This document shows, in pieces, positions 1-6,146 of a DNA stretch of 6,654 nt. This stretch comes from Pseudomonadota bacterium (GTDB lineage: Bacteria > Pseudomonadota > Alphaproteobacteria > Rhizobiales > Xanthobacteraceae): positions 1 to 6,654 of the forward strand of contig JAEYTQ010000629.1 in assembly GCA_023433965.1 (NCBI GenBank), read 5' to 3'. The number at the start of each line of letters is the position of its first letter. The stretch's first letter is position 1. Under the pieces are notes generated by a model. That model searched no databases, was not told the origin of the DNA, and worked only from the letters and a program-made list of their open reading frames with translations. The translations under genes and the position numbers were made by a program.

Positions 1-225
1 GACGACGAGCAGCGCGCCGAACAGATAGAAGAAGGTCGTGCCCGACGAGATCAGCGACGCCGACCAGCCATGGGCGCGCTGGAGCTCGGCGACGTAGACG
101 CTCTGGCCGTAGAAGCCGAGACCCCAGCCGAAGGTGGCGAGCAGAAAGCAGACGGCGACGATGCGCCAGCCTTCATAGCGAAGGGAGGATTCGTCGATCT
201 TGGGCTGTTGAAAGTTGTCGAGCAT
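1..225 (-). CDS. MFS transporter, N-terminal fragment (runs off the left edge)
   Basis: The first 75 codons of a membrane permease are visible, read leftward from an ATG at 225; the rest lies outside the window. The protein opens with a short polar segment (MLDNFQQPKIDESSLRYEGW). A hydrophobic helix follows (about residues 21-40), then the GFYGQSVYVAELQRAHGWS loop, then the start of a second helix (about residues 57-75). This layout, with a GWR lead into TM1 and a 'GWS.SLIS' lead into TM2, is what I know from monocarboxylate/oxalate-formate-like members of the Major Facilitator Superfamily. Such proteins move small organic solutes across the inner membrane by proton or solute coupling. The substrate cannot be told from this fragment. 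A GGAG at 235-238 (minus) sits 9 nt before the ATG and supports this start. It points the same way as the next MFS gene, but the 212-nt gap with hairpins argues against a simple operon. Confidence 0.8.
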   Translation of the reverse strand, partial: MLDNFQQPKIDESSLRYEGWRIVAVCFLLATFGWGLGFYGQSVYVAELQRAHGWSASLISSGTTFFYLFGALLVV

Positions 226-244
226 CGCCGCCTACTCCGTCGAA

Positions 245-360
245 CCCAGGCATAGGCCGTCTGAAGGACGGCGTCGCTTCTGCTCGCCTATGCCCGGGCA
301 TCCACGTTCTTCCTTCGACGTGGCAAAGACGTGGATGGCCGGGACATGCCCGGCCATGAC
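245..360. repeat. Intergenic nested inverted-repeat element (Bradyrhizobium-like)
   Basis: This non-coding block between the two MFS genes is built from several inverted repeats. (a) Arms at 245-256 and 287-298 (CCCAGGCATAGG / CCTATGCCCGGG) match with one mismatch and enclose a smaller CCGTC/GACGG hairpin (257-261 / 267-271). (b) Arms around 291-307 and 329-345 share TCCACGT / ACGTGGA plus CCGGG blocks. (c) ATGGCCGGG (335-343) and CCCGGCCAT (349-357) are perfect 9-bp arms around a 5-nt ACATG loop. The wording (GAAGGACGGCGTCGCTTC, GTGGATGGCCGGGACA) resembles dispersed repeats I recall from Bradyrhizobium and Rhodopseudomonas intergenic regions. It probably forms RNA hairpins and may stop or stabilise transcripts. 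Repeat status beyond this window is inferred, because only one copy is present here. Confidence 0.6.
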
Positions 361-390
361 GACATCTAACCGACCCTCGCCTGAAAATCA

Positions 391-408
391 CTTCGATCCG
401 GATCGAAG
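391..408. repeat. 18-bp perfect palindrome downstream of the second MFS gene
   Basis: CTTCGATCCGGATCGAAG is identical to its own reverse complement over all 18 bases. It lies 29 nt past the stop of the 438-1691 permease and 165 nt upstream of the 1-225 permease start, both read on the minus strand. As RNA it would fold to a 7-bp stem with a CCGG loop, followed on the minus strand by TGATTTTC, so it could be a weak terminator for the upstream permease. As DNA it could equally be an operator for a dimeric regulator. The sequence alone does not decide between these. Confidence 0.5.
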
Positions 409-437
409 CATCAACGCTGCTGACAGCCTCCTGCCAC

Positions 438-1691
438 TCACACTGCGTCCGGAAACTCGCCCATGGCCGCATCCAGCCGCGCCTTGCGGCGACGGGCCCA
501 GGAGACGAGCGAGAGTACGATGAGGCCCAGCACGACCGGCGGGAACACCACGAGATTGACCGCGGACCAGCCGTAATTGGCGAGCAGCTGGCCGGAGGAG
601 AACGAGCCGATCGCCATCATGCCGAACACCAGGAAATCGTTGAAGGCCTGCACCTTGTTGCGCTCCTGGGGCCGGTGCGTCTCCAGCACCAGCGCAGAGG
701 CGCCGATGAAGGAGAAATTCCAGCCCACGCCGAGCACGACCAGCGTGGCCCAGAAATGCATGGCGGTGAGGCCGGAGAGGCCGATGCCGGCGGCGCCGGC
801 CTCCAGCAGCAGGCCTGCGGCCACGATCTTCGGGGCACCGAAGCGCGCGATCAGCGCACCCGTGAAGAAGCTCGGCCCGTACATGGCGACGATGTGCCAT
901 TGGATGCCGAAATTGGAATCGGATACCGACAGGCCGCACATCTGCATCGCGAGCGGCGCCGACGTCATCACCAAATTCATCATGGGATAGGAGATCACGC
1001 CGCACAGCGCCGCCGCGACGAAGCGCGGCTGGGTCACGATGGTGAGCAGCGGCCGCCCGCCATGCAGATCGGCCGGTGCCGGCTTGGGCATATCGACGCC
1101 GGCGACGATGCCCATCGCGACCAGCGCGACGGCCGCCTGCACCATGAAGCTGAATGCGAACAGATAAGGCTGCCAGACGTCCATGGTCCATTGCACGAGC
1201 TGCGGACCGAGCACCCCGGCGAACACGCCGCCCGCCATCACCCAGGACACCGCCTTGGGCCGATAGGCCGCGCTGGCACCGTCGGCGGCGGCGAAGCGAT
1301 AGGATTGCGCCACGGCGCCGTAGAGGCCGCCGAGGAAGGTCGCGACGCAGAACAGCGCGAACGAGCCGCGCAGGATCGCGAACGAGCCGAGCAGGCCGGT
1401 GAGCGTGCCGAGACCGGTGCCGATGACGAAGGCGGCGCGGCGGCCGAAGCGGCGCGAGATCGCGCCGGTCGGCAGCGTGCCCGCCGCAAGCCCCACCACA
1501 TACATCGAGATCGGCACGGTCGCGAACGACATGTCGGGTGCTAGCGTGGCACCGACGATCGCGCCGGTGGCGAAGATCACGGCAGAATTGGCGCCGGTCA
1601 GCGCCTGCGCGGCGGCAAGGCGCACGACGTTGGCACGCACGCGGGCATCGTCGGCGATCTCATTGGTTGCAGTGACGTCCAGCATCGGCAT
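438..1691 (-). CDS. MFS transporter (12-TM type), substrate unknown
   Basis: A complete 417-residue inner-membrane permease of the Major Facilitator Superfamily, a typical length for a 12-helix member. After a polar N-terminus (about residues 1-22), hydrophobic helices alternate with short loops. The MFS motif A is clear between TM2 and TM3 (GAISRRFGRRAAF, residues 76-88), and a degenerate repeat of it occurs in the second half (ALIARFGAPKIV). A central cytoplasmic loop (about DMPKPAPADLHGG) separates the two six-helix halves, and the C-tail is basic (ARRRKARLD). The chosen ATG at 1691 has GGGGCGG just upstream. An ATG two codons on (1685) is an alternative. The reading frame stays open to about 2117, but that extension is not membrane-like and overlaps the divergent peptidase gene, so it is rejected. 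Its neighbour at 1-225 is also MFS, but from a different-looking subfamily. No substrate can be assigned from context; a drug or metabolite exporter is as likely as an importer. Confidence 0.88.
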   Translation of the reverse strand: MPMLDVTATNEIADDARVRANVVRLAAAQALTGANSAVIFATGAIVGATLAPDMSFATVPISMYVVGLAAGTLPTGAISRRFGRRAAFVIGTGLGTLTGLLGSFAILRGSFALFCVATFLGGLYGAVAQSYRFAAADGASAAYRPKAVSWVMAGGVFAGVLGPQLVQWTMDVWQPYLFAFSFMVQAAVALVAMGIVAGVDMPKPAPADLHGGRPLLTIVTQPRFVAAALCGVISYPMMNLVMTSAPLAMQMCGLSVSDSNFGIQWHIVAMYGPSFFTGALIARFGAPKIVAAGLLLEAGAAGIGLSGLTAMHFWATLVVLGVGWNFSFIGASALVLETHRPQERNKVQAFNDFLVFGMMAIGSFSSGQLLANYGWSAVNLVVFPPVVLGLIVLSLVSWARRRKARLDAAMGEFPDAV

Positions 1692-1693
1692 TT

Positions 1694-1714
1694 CCGCCCC
1701 AAGGGGCTTTTTTC
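1694..1714 (-). promoter_or_regulatory. Leader hairpin overlapping the MFS ribosome-binding site
   Basis: GCCCC (1696-1700) and GGGGC (1703-1707) are perfect arms separated by AA; a realistic fold has 4 bp and a 4-nt loop. On the minus-strand mRNA the hairpin lies directly before the MFS start and includes the GGGGCGG that would serve as its ribosome-binding site, so folding could dampen translation. Read on the plus strand, the same arms are followed by six Ts (1708-1713), which looks like a small intrinsic terminator that could block antisense readthrough. The stem is short, so either role is tentative. Confidence 0.35.
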
Positions 1715-1737
1715 GAGAGGCTTTGTTGATTCGCGGC

Positions 1738-1766
1738 ACTATGGAGAGGCGAGAGAGAGCCGGCAA
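1738..1766 (-). promoter_or_regulatory. Candidate sigma-70-type promoter for the MFS gene
   Basis: On the minus strand, TTGCCG (1766-1761) and CATAGT (1743-1738) are separated by exactly 17 nt. Each hexamer matches 4 of 6 consensus bases. Transcription would begin about 40 nt before the ATG. The -35 overlaps a small inverted repeat, GCCGG-CAA-CCGGC (1759-1771), which could be an operator. This is a match by eye only. Confidence 0.35.
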
Positions 1767-1830
1767 CCGGCGCAAACGGGCGCGGGCCATGCCCCTGACG
1801 CAATCGGTGGGATGATAGCGGCGCGCGCCC

Positions 1831-1859
1831 TTGACGGCTTGCGCTCGATCAAATCCTAT
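1831..1859 (+). promoter_or_regulatory. Candidate promoter for the S9 peptidase gene
   Basis: TTGACG (1831-1836) matches the -35 consensus at 5 of 6 bases. A 17-nt spacer leads to TCCTAT (1854-1859), a weak -10 with 3 of 6 matches. The position gives a leader of about 25 nt with the GGAG ribosome-binding site at 1878-1881, which fits the chosen start at 1890 and not the upstream ATG at 1812. Confidence 0.35.
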
Positions 1860-1889
1860 CCGCCGCGCTTCTCCCCCGGAGTTACGTTC

Positions 1890-3959
1890 ATGTCCGTCGA
1901 CGACAGACCCACGCTTCGAGCACCCGACGACGATCCCTGGCTGTGGCTGGAGGAGATCGAGGGCCCGCAGGCGCTCGATTTCGTCGAACGGCAGAACAGC
2001 CTGACGCTGCAGGCCTTCGGCGGGGCGGCGTTCGAACGCGACCGCGATCTGCTTGCCGCGATCTACGACCGCCCCGACAACATTCCCTATGTCAGCCGCC
2101 GCGGCTTCGACCTGCACAATCTCTGGAAGGACGCCACCAACCCGCGCGGCCTGTGGCGGCGGACTTCGCTGGCCGAATTTCGCAAGCCGGTTCCCGCGTG
2201 GGAGATCATGCTGGATATCGATCAGCTCGCACGAGACGAAGGCGAGGACTGGCTGCTGAGCGGGATCGCCACGATGCCCCGAAGCTCGCGCGCGATTCTG
2301 AGCCTGTCACGCGGCGGCAGCGATGCGGTGACGCTGCGGGAATTCGACATGGAGACGAAGCGCTTCGTGGCGGACGGCTTTTCGCTGCCGGAAGCGAAAG
2401 GCGGCGCCGACTGGCTCGATGCCGATACGCTGCTGCTGTCGAGTGCCCATGGCGAGGGCATGGCGACGAGCTCGGGCTATGCGCGGTCGGTTCGGCTGTG
2501 GCGGCGCGGCGAGCCGGCCGATCAGGCCCAAGTGCTCATCGAGACCATGGCGGATCACATGGTGATCCACGGCATGGCAGACGACACCGGATCCGAGCCG
2601 CGCGTCTGGATCGTCGATCAGATCGACTTCTTCAACAGCGCGATCTGGCTGCGCGATGCGTCGGGCGCGCTCACGAAACTCGATCTGCCGACCGGCGTTT
2701 GGATGCAGGCGCATGACGACTGGTTCGCGATCAAGCTGCGCGAGGACTGGACCGTGGCGGGGCGAATCTATGCCGCAGATGGCGTGCTCGGCATCTCGCT
2801 GTCGGCATTCCTGAACGGCAGCCGCGATTTTGTCGTGCTGTTCGAGCCGGCGCCGCGCCGCGCCTTGCAAGGCCTGTTCTGGGCGGCGGGCAAGCTTGTG
2901 CTCTCGATCCTCGACGAGCTTCGTCCGCGATTCGAGGTCCGCACACCATCGGCCACGGGCTGGAGCCGCGAGACGCTCCCTGGGTTGCCGGGAATCGGCG
3001 TCGTCGACGTCTGGCCGCTCGACCGCCATCCATCCGAAAGCAACGGCGATCTGCTCGCCAATGTGCAGGATCCGCTGACGCCGCCCTCGCTGCTGTTGCT
3101 CGAGCGCGGCGTTGCAAGCCCGATCGTGCTGAAGCAGGCGCCGAAGATCTTCACCGCAGATGGTCTCGTCGTGACACAGCACGAGGCGATCTCGGCCGAC
3201 GGCGAGCGCATTCCCTATGTGCAGACCGGTCCCGCGGCCGAGACCGGCGATGCGCCGGTCTATATGAGCGCCTATGGCGGCTTCGGCCTCGCAGTGAAAC
3301 CGTACTACAATTCCTCGCTCGGCAAGCTGTGGCTGGAGCGCGGCGGCACGACGGTGCAGGCGAATCTGCGCGGCGGCGGCGAGTTCGGCACACGCTGGCA
3401 CGACGCCGGCCGGCTCGCCGGCAAGAAGCTCTCGCACGACGACTTCGCCGCGGTCGCGGCCGATCTCGTCCGCCGCGGCGTGACGAGCGCGAAGCGCATC
3501 GCCGCGCAGGGCGGATCGAACGGCGGAATCCTCATCACCAACATGCTGGTGCGTTACCCCGAGCGCTTCGGCGCGCTGTTCTGCACCATTCCGTTGATCG
3601 ACATGCGCCGCTACACCAGGCTGCTCGCCGGCGCGAGCTGGATCGCCGAATATGGCGACCCCGACAAGCCCGAGGAATGGGAGTGGCTGAAGACCTACTC
3701 GGCCTATCACAACGTGACGGCCGGCCGAACCTATCCGCCGATCCTGATTGCCACCACCCGGCGCGACGACCGCGTCCATCCGGGCCATGCGCGCAAGATG
3801 GCGGCAAAGCTCCAGACGATGGGTTACGAAGCCTGGTTCTACGAGCCGGCCGCAGGCGGCCACGGCTACGGCAAGGACAACAGGGAGCGCGCCAGCTTCG
3901 AGGTGCTGGGCTATCGGTTCTTGAAGGAGAAGATCGGGTGGCGGGATGGGGAGGCCTGA
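1890..3959 (+). CDS. S9A prolyl-oligopeptidase-family serine peptidase
   Basis: A 689-residue serine peptidase, close to the usual 680-710 of prolyl oligopeptidases, which cut short peptides on the carboxyl side of proline (or other residues in related subfamilies). The N-terminus (DDDPWLWLEEIEG, about residues 11-23) is the family's opening motif. A long beta-rich stretch (about 60-400) fits the seven-bladed propeller that restricts access to small peptides. The C-terminal alpha/beta-hydrolase domain has SAYGGFG (oxyanion Tyr462), GGSNGG with nucleophile Ser543, RRDDRVHP with the acid most likely Asp627, and GGHGYG with His658. The Tyr-Ser spacing of 81 equals that of porcine prolyl oligopeptidase (473/554), so the enzyme looks intact. 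No signal peptide or membrane helix is seen, so it is probably cytoplasmic. The ATG at 1890 is chosen because GGAG lies 8 nt upstream; the ATG at 1812 adds 26 unrelated residues and lacks that support. Exact substrate preference is not determinable. It is divergent from an MFS gene and appears monocistronic. Confidence 0.92.
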   Translation: MSVDDRPTLRAPDDDPWLWLEEIEGPQALDFVERQNSLTLQAFGGAAFERDRDLLAAIYDRPDNIPYVSRRGFDLHNLWKDATNPRGLWRRTSLAEFRKPVPAWEIMLDIDQLARDEGEDWLLSGIATMPRSSRAILSLSRGGSDAVTLREFDMETKRFVADGFSLPEAKGGADWLDADTLLLSSAHGEGMATSSGYARSVRLWRRGEPADQAQVLIETMADHMVIHGMADDTGSEPRVWIVDQIDFFNSAIWLRDASGALTKLDLPTGVWMQAHDDWFAIKLREDWTVAGRIYAADGVLGISLSAFLNGSRDFVVLFEPAPRRALQGLFWAAGKLVLSILDELRPRFEVRTPSATGWSRETLPGLPGIGVVDVWPLDRHPSESNGDLLANVQDPLTPPSLLLLERGVASPIVLKQAPKIFTADGLVVTQHEAISADGERIPYVQTGPAAETGDAPVYMSAYGGFGLAVKPYYNSSLGKLWLERGGTTVQANLRGGGEFGTRWHDAGRLAGKKLSHDDFAAVAADLVRRGVTSAKRIAAQGGSNGGILITNMLVRYPERFGALFCTIPLIDMRRYTRLLAGASWIAEYGDPDKPEEWEWLKTYSAYHNVTAGRTYPPILIATTRRDDRVHPGHARKMAAKLQTMGYEAWFYEPAAGGHGYGKDNRERASFEVLGYRFLKEKIGWRDGEA

Positions 3960-4001
3960 TCACTCCTTGATTTGCTAAGCGCAGGCCAAGCTGGCGGTCC
4001 A

Positions 4002-4023
4002 CCTCTCCCGCTTGCGGGGGAGG
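4002..4023. terminator. Hairpin between convergent genes, probable bidirectional terminator
   Basis: CCTCTCCCG (4002-4010) pairs with CGGGGGAGG (4015-4023) across a CTTG loop, giving a 9-bp GC-rich stem with one G-T (G-U) pair. It lies between the peptidase stop (3959) and the stop of the oppositely oriented methyltransferase-like gene (4043). No U-tract follows on either strand, so it is not a canonical intrinsic terminator. It may act with Rho or as a 3'-end stabiliser. CCTCTCCCGCTTGCGGG-type hairpins are, to my knowledge, a common dispersed motif in Bradyrhizobium-like genomes. Confidence 0.5.
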
Positions 4024-4042
4024 GAGCGCACCGCCCTTGTGG

Positions 4043-4714
4043 CTAGCGCGAAAACACCAGCGTCAGATTGTTCGCGGGCATCTCGATCGTATCGACGAGG
4101 CCGAGGCCGACTGCCTTCGCCAGCTTCTCGACGTCGATGACATCACGCACGCCCCATTCCGGATTGCCTTCGCGCAAGGAGGTGTCGAACACCGCGTTGC
4201 TGAGCGCGGTATGCTTGCCTGCGCGCTTGAAGGGGCCGTAGAGGAACAGCTTGCCGTCGGCGCGCAGATATCGGCCGGCGCCGGCGAACAGGCCTTCGGC
4301 CACCGCCCATGGCGCGATGTGAATGACGTTGGCGCAGAACACGGCGGCAAGGCTCGTCGGTCCCTGTCCGCTTCTCATCTCCGGGCACCAGTCGGGATCG
4401 GTCAGGTCGATCCGCAGGGGTGAGCGGATGTTCGGCAGGCCGGCATGCACGCGCCAGGCTTCGATGCTCTTGAGATGGCGCTGGTTGAGATCGCTCGGCC
4501 ACCAGATCAGGCCGGGCGTGTGGCGAGCGAAATGAACGACATGCTGTCCTGTTCCACTGCCGAGTTCCACGACGTTGCCGGTCGCGCCGGCGAGACGTTT
4601 TTCGAGCGCCGCCCAGATCGCCTCGTGATTGCGATGGAAGGCCGGCGCATCGAGCCGGCCGTCCGGCTCGACCCGGCCGCCGTCCCTACCAAATTCGACG
4701 ACATATTCAGCCAA
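4043..4714 (-). CDS. DUF938 family class I SAM-dependent methyltransferase-like protein
   Basis: A complete 223-residue protein of the DUF938 family, whose human relative is METTL26; a biochemical role is not established for the family. Family landmarks appear in order: RLDAPAFHRNHEAIW (about 20-34), the glycine-rich nucleotide-binding loop VVELGSGTGQHVVHFA (about 48-63, SAM motif I), PSDLNQRHLKSIEAW, CANVIHIAPW (about 128-137), LYGPFKRAGKHT, SNAVFDTSLR, WGVRDVIDVEKLA, and the closing MPANNLTLVFSR. It is most likely a cytosolic SAM-binding enzyme. The start is TTG at 4714, because the upstream frame has no ATG and GGGGA lies 6 nt before it; the next in-frame ATG would delete motif I. It is convergent with the peptidase and divergent from soxX, so it may share a control region with the sox operon. 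Nothing in its sequence ties it to sulfur oxidation. Confidence 0.9.
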   Translation of the reverse strand: MAEYVVEFGRDGGRVEPDGRLDAPAFHRNHEAIWAALEKRLAGATGNVVELGSGTGQHVVHFARHTPGLIWWPSDLNQRHLKSIEAWRVHAGLPNIRSPLRIDLTDPDWCPEMRSGQGPTSLAAVFCANVIHIAPWAVAEGLFAGAGRYLRADGKLFLYGPFKRAGKHTALSNAVFDTSLREGNPEWGVRDVIDVEKLAKAVGLGLVDTIEMPANNLTLVFSR

Positions 4715-4951
4715 GTGACGTCCCCAAAAAATGCGAAACAGAAAAGAAGGCCAGTGAGGGCCAAACGCCCGAAGAATAATTTGCTAATCCATACCCAACT
4801 GACGAAACCGAACCTATCTGATCGGTTGCAATGCGTTGGATATTAACTCCATTTTCCTGCGTGCATAGTCTTGATTGTCACGCGATGTCCTTTGTGCTTT
4901 TGAACAATTCCATAAACGACATCATCGACATACCGCTTCCGGGACGATGCC
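4715..4951. promoter_or_regulatory. Divergent control region for the DUF938 gene and sox operon
   Basis: 237 nt without a convincing gene, visibly richer in A and T than the flanks (for example 4774-4850 and 4891-4930). It must hold the promoter of soxX and probably that of the methyltransferase-like gene. I found no -35/-10 pair good enough to call in either direction. CATAAA (4911-4916) and TATTAA (4841-4846) are possible -10 elements without a good -35. GAACAATTC (4902-4910) is a very short inverted repeat. Known sox operons are often controlled by an ArsR-type SoxR repressor, but no such gene is present in the window, and I cannot point to its operator. The ribosome-binding sites at the two edges (complement of GGGGA at 4721-4725; GGGA at 4941-4944) are clear. 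Confidence 0.55.
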
Positions 4952-5308
4952 TTGACCACCTTTCCTCGCACGCCCGCTTTGCTTGTTGCGCTGGCCCTGC
5001 TCGCCGGTGCGGCTATCACCCCGGCGGCGGCGCAGTCCGCCGTGACCGAGGGCCGGAAGCTCGCCTTCGACCGCAGCAAGGGCAATTGCCTGACCTGCCA
5101 CGTCATCAAGGGCGGCGACCTGCCCGGAACGATCGGGCCGGAACTGAAGGACATGAAAGCCAAATACCCCGACCGCGACGAGCTGGTCGCGATCATTTTC
5201 GACGAAACCAAGCGCAATCCGCAGACCATGATGCCGCCGTTCGGCAGGAATCGGATTTTGACCGAACAGGAGATCAACGCGATCGTTGATTTCCTGCAGA
5301 CCCTGTAA
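4952..5308 (+). CDS. soxX: SoxX, mono-haem cytochrome c subunit of SoxAX
   Basis: A 118-residue precursor of the small subunit of the SoxAX cytochrome, which in the periplasm oxidatively links thiosulfate to the SoxY cysteine and passes electrons on. Residues 1-27 form a Sec signal peptide (hydrophobic LLVALALLAGAA core, cleavage near PAAA-Q). The haem-binding CLTCH is at 46-50, followed by the typical GGDLPGTIGPEL segment. MMPPFG at 93-98 supplies the probable axial methionine, and the C-terminal LTEQEINAIVDFLQTL helix closes the cytochrome fold. The mature protein, about 90 residues, is at the small end for SoxX. The start is TTG at 4952: the frame upstream is open only back to a stop at 4913 and contains no ATG, GGGA lies 7 nt before it, and the next in-frame Met falls after the haem motif. 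It is first in the sox unit, 25 nt from soxY. Confidence 0.9.
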   Translation: MTTFPRTPALLVALALLAGAAITPAAAQSAVTEGRKLAFDRSKGNCLTCHVIKGGDLPGTIGPELKDMKAKYPDRDELVAIIFDETKRNPQTMMPPFGRNRILTEQEINAIVDFLQTL

Positions 5309-5333
5309 CGGCCCGCGGCCGAGGAGATTCGAG

Positions 5334-5819
5334 ATGACCACGATCAGCGGCCCACATGCGACGCGGCGCCTGATCCTCCAGGGCGCAGCCTCGGTCGCGC
5401 TGCTCGGCCTCGGCAATCTGCCGTTCGCGCCGGCGCGCGCCGCAGCCAACGACAAATATCCGGAAGAGGCCTTCAAGCAGAAGAACGAGGCCGACGCGAT
5501 CAAGGCGCTTTACGGCAAGGCCGCCGAGCCGTCGGACAAGGTCAAGCTGGATGCGCCGGAGATCGCCGAGAACGGCGGCGTCGTGCCGGTCTCGGTGACG
5601 ACGACGCTGGACAAGGTCAGCTCGATCTCGTTCTTCGTGGCCGAGAACCCGAACGCGCTGGCGGCGAGCTACAGGATTCCCGACGGCACGATCCCTGCCG
5701 TCGCCAACCGGCTGAAGATGGCCAGGACCACCAGATTGACCGCGATCGTGGAGGCCGACGGCAAGCTCTACAGCGCGACCAAAGAGGTCAAGGTCACCGT
5801 CGGCGGCTGCGGCGGCTAA
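5334..5819 (+). CDS. soxY: SoxY, sulfur-carrier subunit of SoxYZ
   Basis: A 161-residue precursor of the covalent sulfur carrier on which periplasmic thiosulfate oxidation proceeds. Its C-terminus is VGGCGG, the family's flexible arm, and Cys159 is the residue that receives the sulfane group from SoxAX and is then presented to SoxB and SoxCD. The N-terminus has a twin-arginine signal (TRRLILQ at 10-16, then a hydrophobic stretch to about 33, cleavage likely after APARA at 36), so it is exported folded by the Tat pathway. The middle (about 70-155) is beta-rich, as in the Ig-like SoxY fold. The ATG at 5334 has GAGGAG 7 nt upstream; the frame opens earlier (5286), but that would overlap soxX and push the Tat motif inward. 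soxZ follows after 15 nt, matching the obligate heterodimer. Confidence 0.96.
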   Translation: MTTISGPHATRRLILQGAASVALLGLGNLPFAPARAAANDKYPEEAFKQKNEADAIKALYGKAAEPSDKVKLDAPEIAENGGVVPVSVTTTLDKVSSISFFVAENPNALAASYRIPDGTIPAVANRLKMARTTRLTAIVEADGKLYSATKEVKVTVGGCGG

Positions 5820-5834
5820 GCGAGGCAATTCGAC

Positions 5835-6146
5835 ATGGCATCCAGCATTCGCGTGCGCGCAACGTCCAACGGCGACCTCACCGAGGTGCAGGCGCTGATC
5901 CAGCACCCCATGGACACCGGCCTGGTCAAGAACTCCAATGGCGAGCTGATCCCGGCCCACTTCATCCAGGAGCTGAAGTTCGAATGTGACGGCAAGGACG
6001 TCTTCGTTGCCAATTGGGGCACCGCGGTCTCCAAGGACCCCTACGTCAAGTTCAGCTTCAAGGGCGCCAAGAAGGGCGACGAACTCAAGATCTCCTGGAC
6101 CGACAACAAGGGTGGCTCGGACACGACCACCGCGAAGATCGCGTGA
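5835..6146 (+). CDS. soxZ: SoxZ, partner subunit of the SoxYZ carrier
   Basis: A 103-residue protein, the normal SoxZ length. It binds SoxY to make the SoxYZ sulfur-carrier complex that cycles between the Sox enzymes in the periplasm. Recognisable segments are SSIRVRA at the N-terminus, ALIQHPMDTGLVKNSNGELIPAHFI (about 20-44) and the beta-strands VFVANWGTAVSKDPYVKFSFK and GDELKISWTDNKG near the C-terminus. There is no signal peptide, as expected for a protein carried out by the Tat signal of SoxY. The ATG at 5835 follows GAGG at 5822-5825. Its TGA overlaps the soxA ATG by one base (TGATG), which suggests coupled translation of soxA. Confidence 0.96.
   Translation: MASSIRVRATSNGDLTEVQALIQHPMDTGLVKNSNGELIPAHFIQELKFECDGKDVFVANWGTAVSKDPYVKFSFKGAKKGDELKISWTDNKGGSDTTTAKIA

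Noticed and set aside
675..1544. 289-codon plus-strand frame across the MFS gene
   Set aside because: It is rich in His, Arg, Glu and Gly with no domain, and is the complement of a clear membrane-protein gene.
1812..1889. Upstream ATG for the S9 peptidase, adding 26 residues
   Set aside because: No good ribosome-binding site is present. The family's opening motif starts soon after the ATG at 1890, which has GGAG 8 nt upstream.
1692..2117. N-terminal extension of the 438-1691 MFS frame by 142 residues
   Set aside because: The extension has no transporter-like sequence, overlaps the well-supported divergent peptidase gene, and a good start with a ribosome-binding site exists at 1691.
2307..3863. 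518-codon open frame antisense to the S9 peptidase
   Set aside because: Its composition is dominated by Arg, Ala and His from GC-biased codons read on the wrong strand. No recognisable domain is seen, and the plus-strand gene has full catalytic motifs.
4947..4955. Two-codon minimal reading frame ATG-CCT-TGA overlapping the soxX TTG start
   Set aside because: It could in theory modulate initiation, but the GGGA is only 2 nt from this ATG, too close for efficient use, and such short matches arise easily by chance.
4831..5289. Small gene in the region upstream of soxX
   Set aside because: The frame runs out of phase into soxX, shows no conserved sequence and has no convincing ribosome-binding site.
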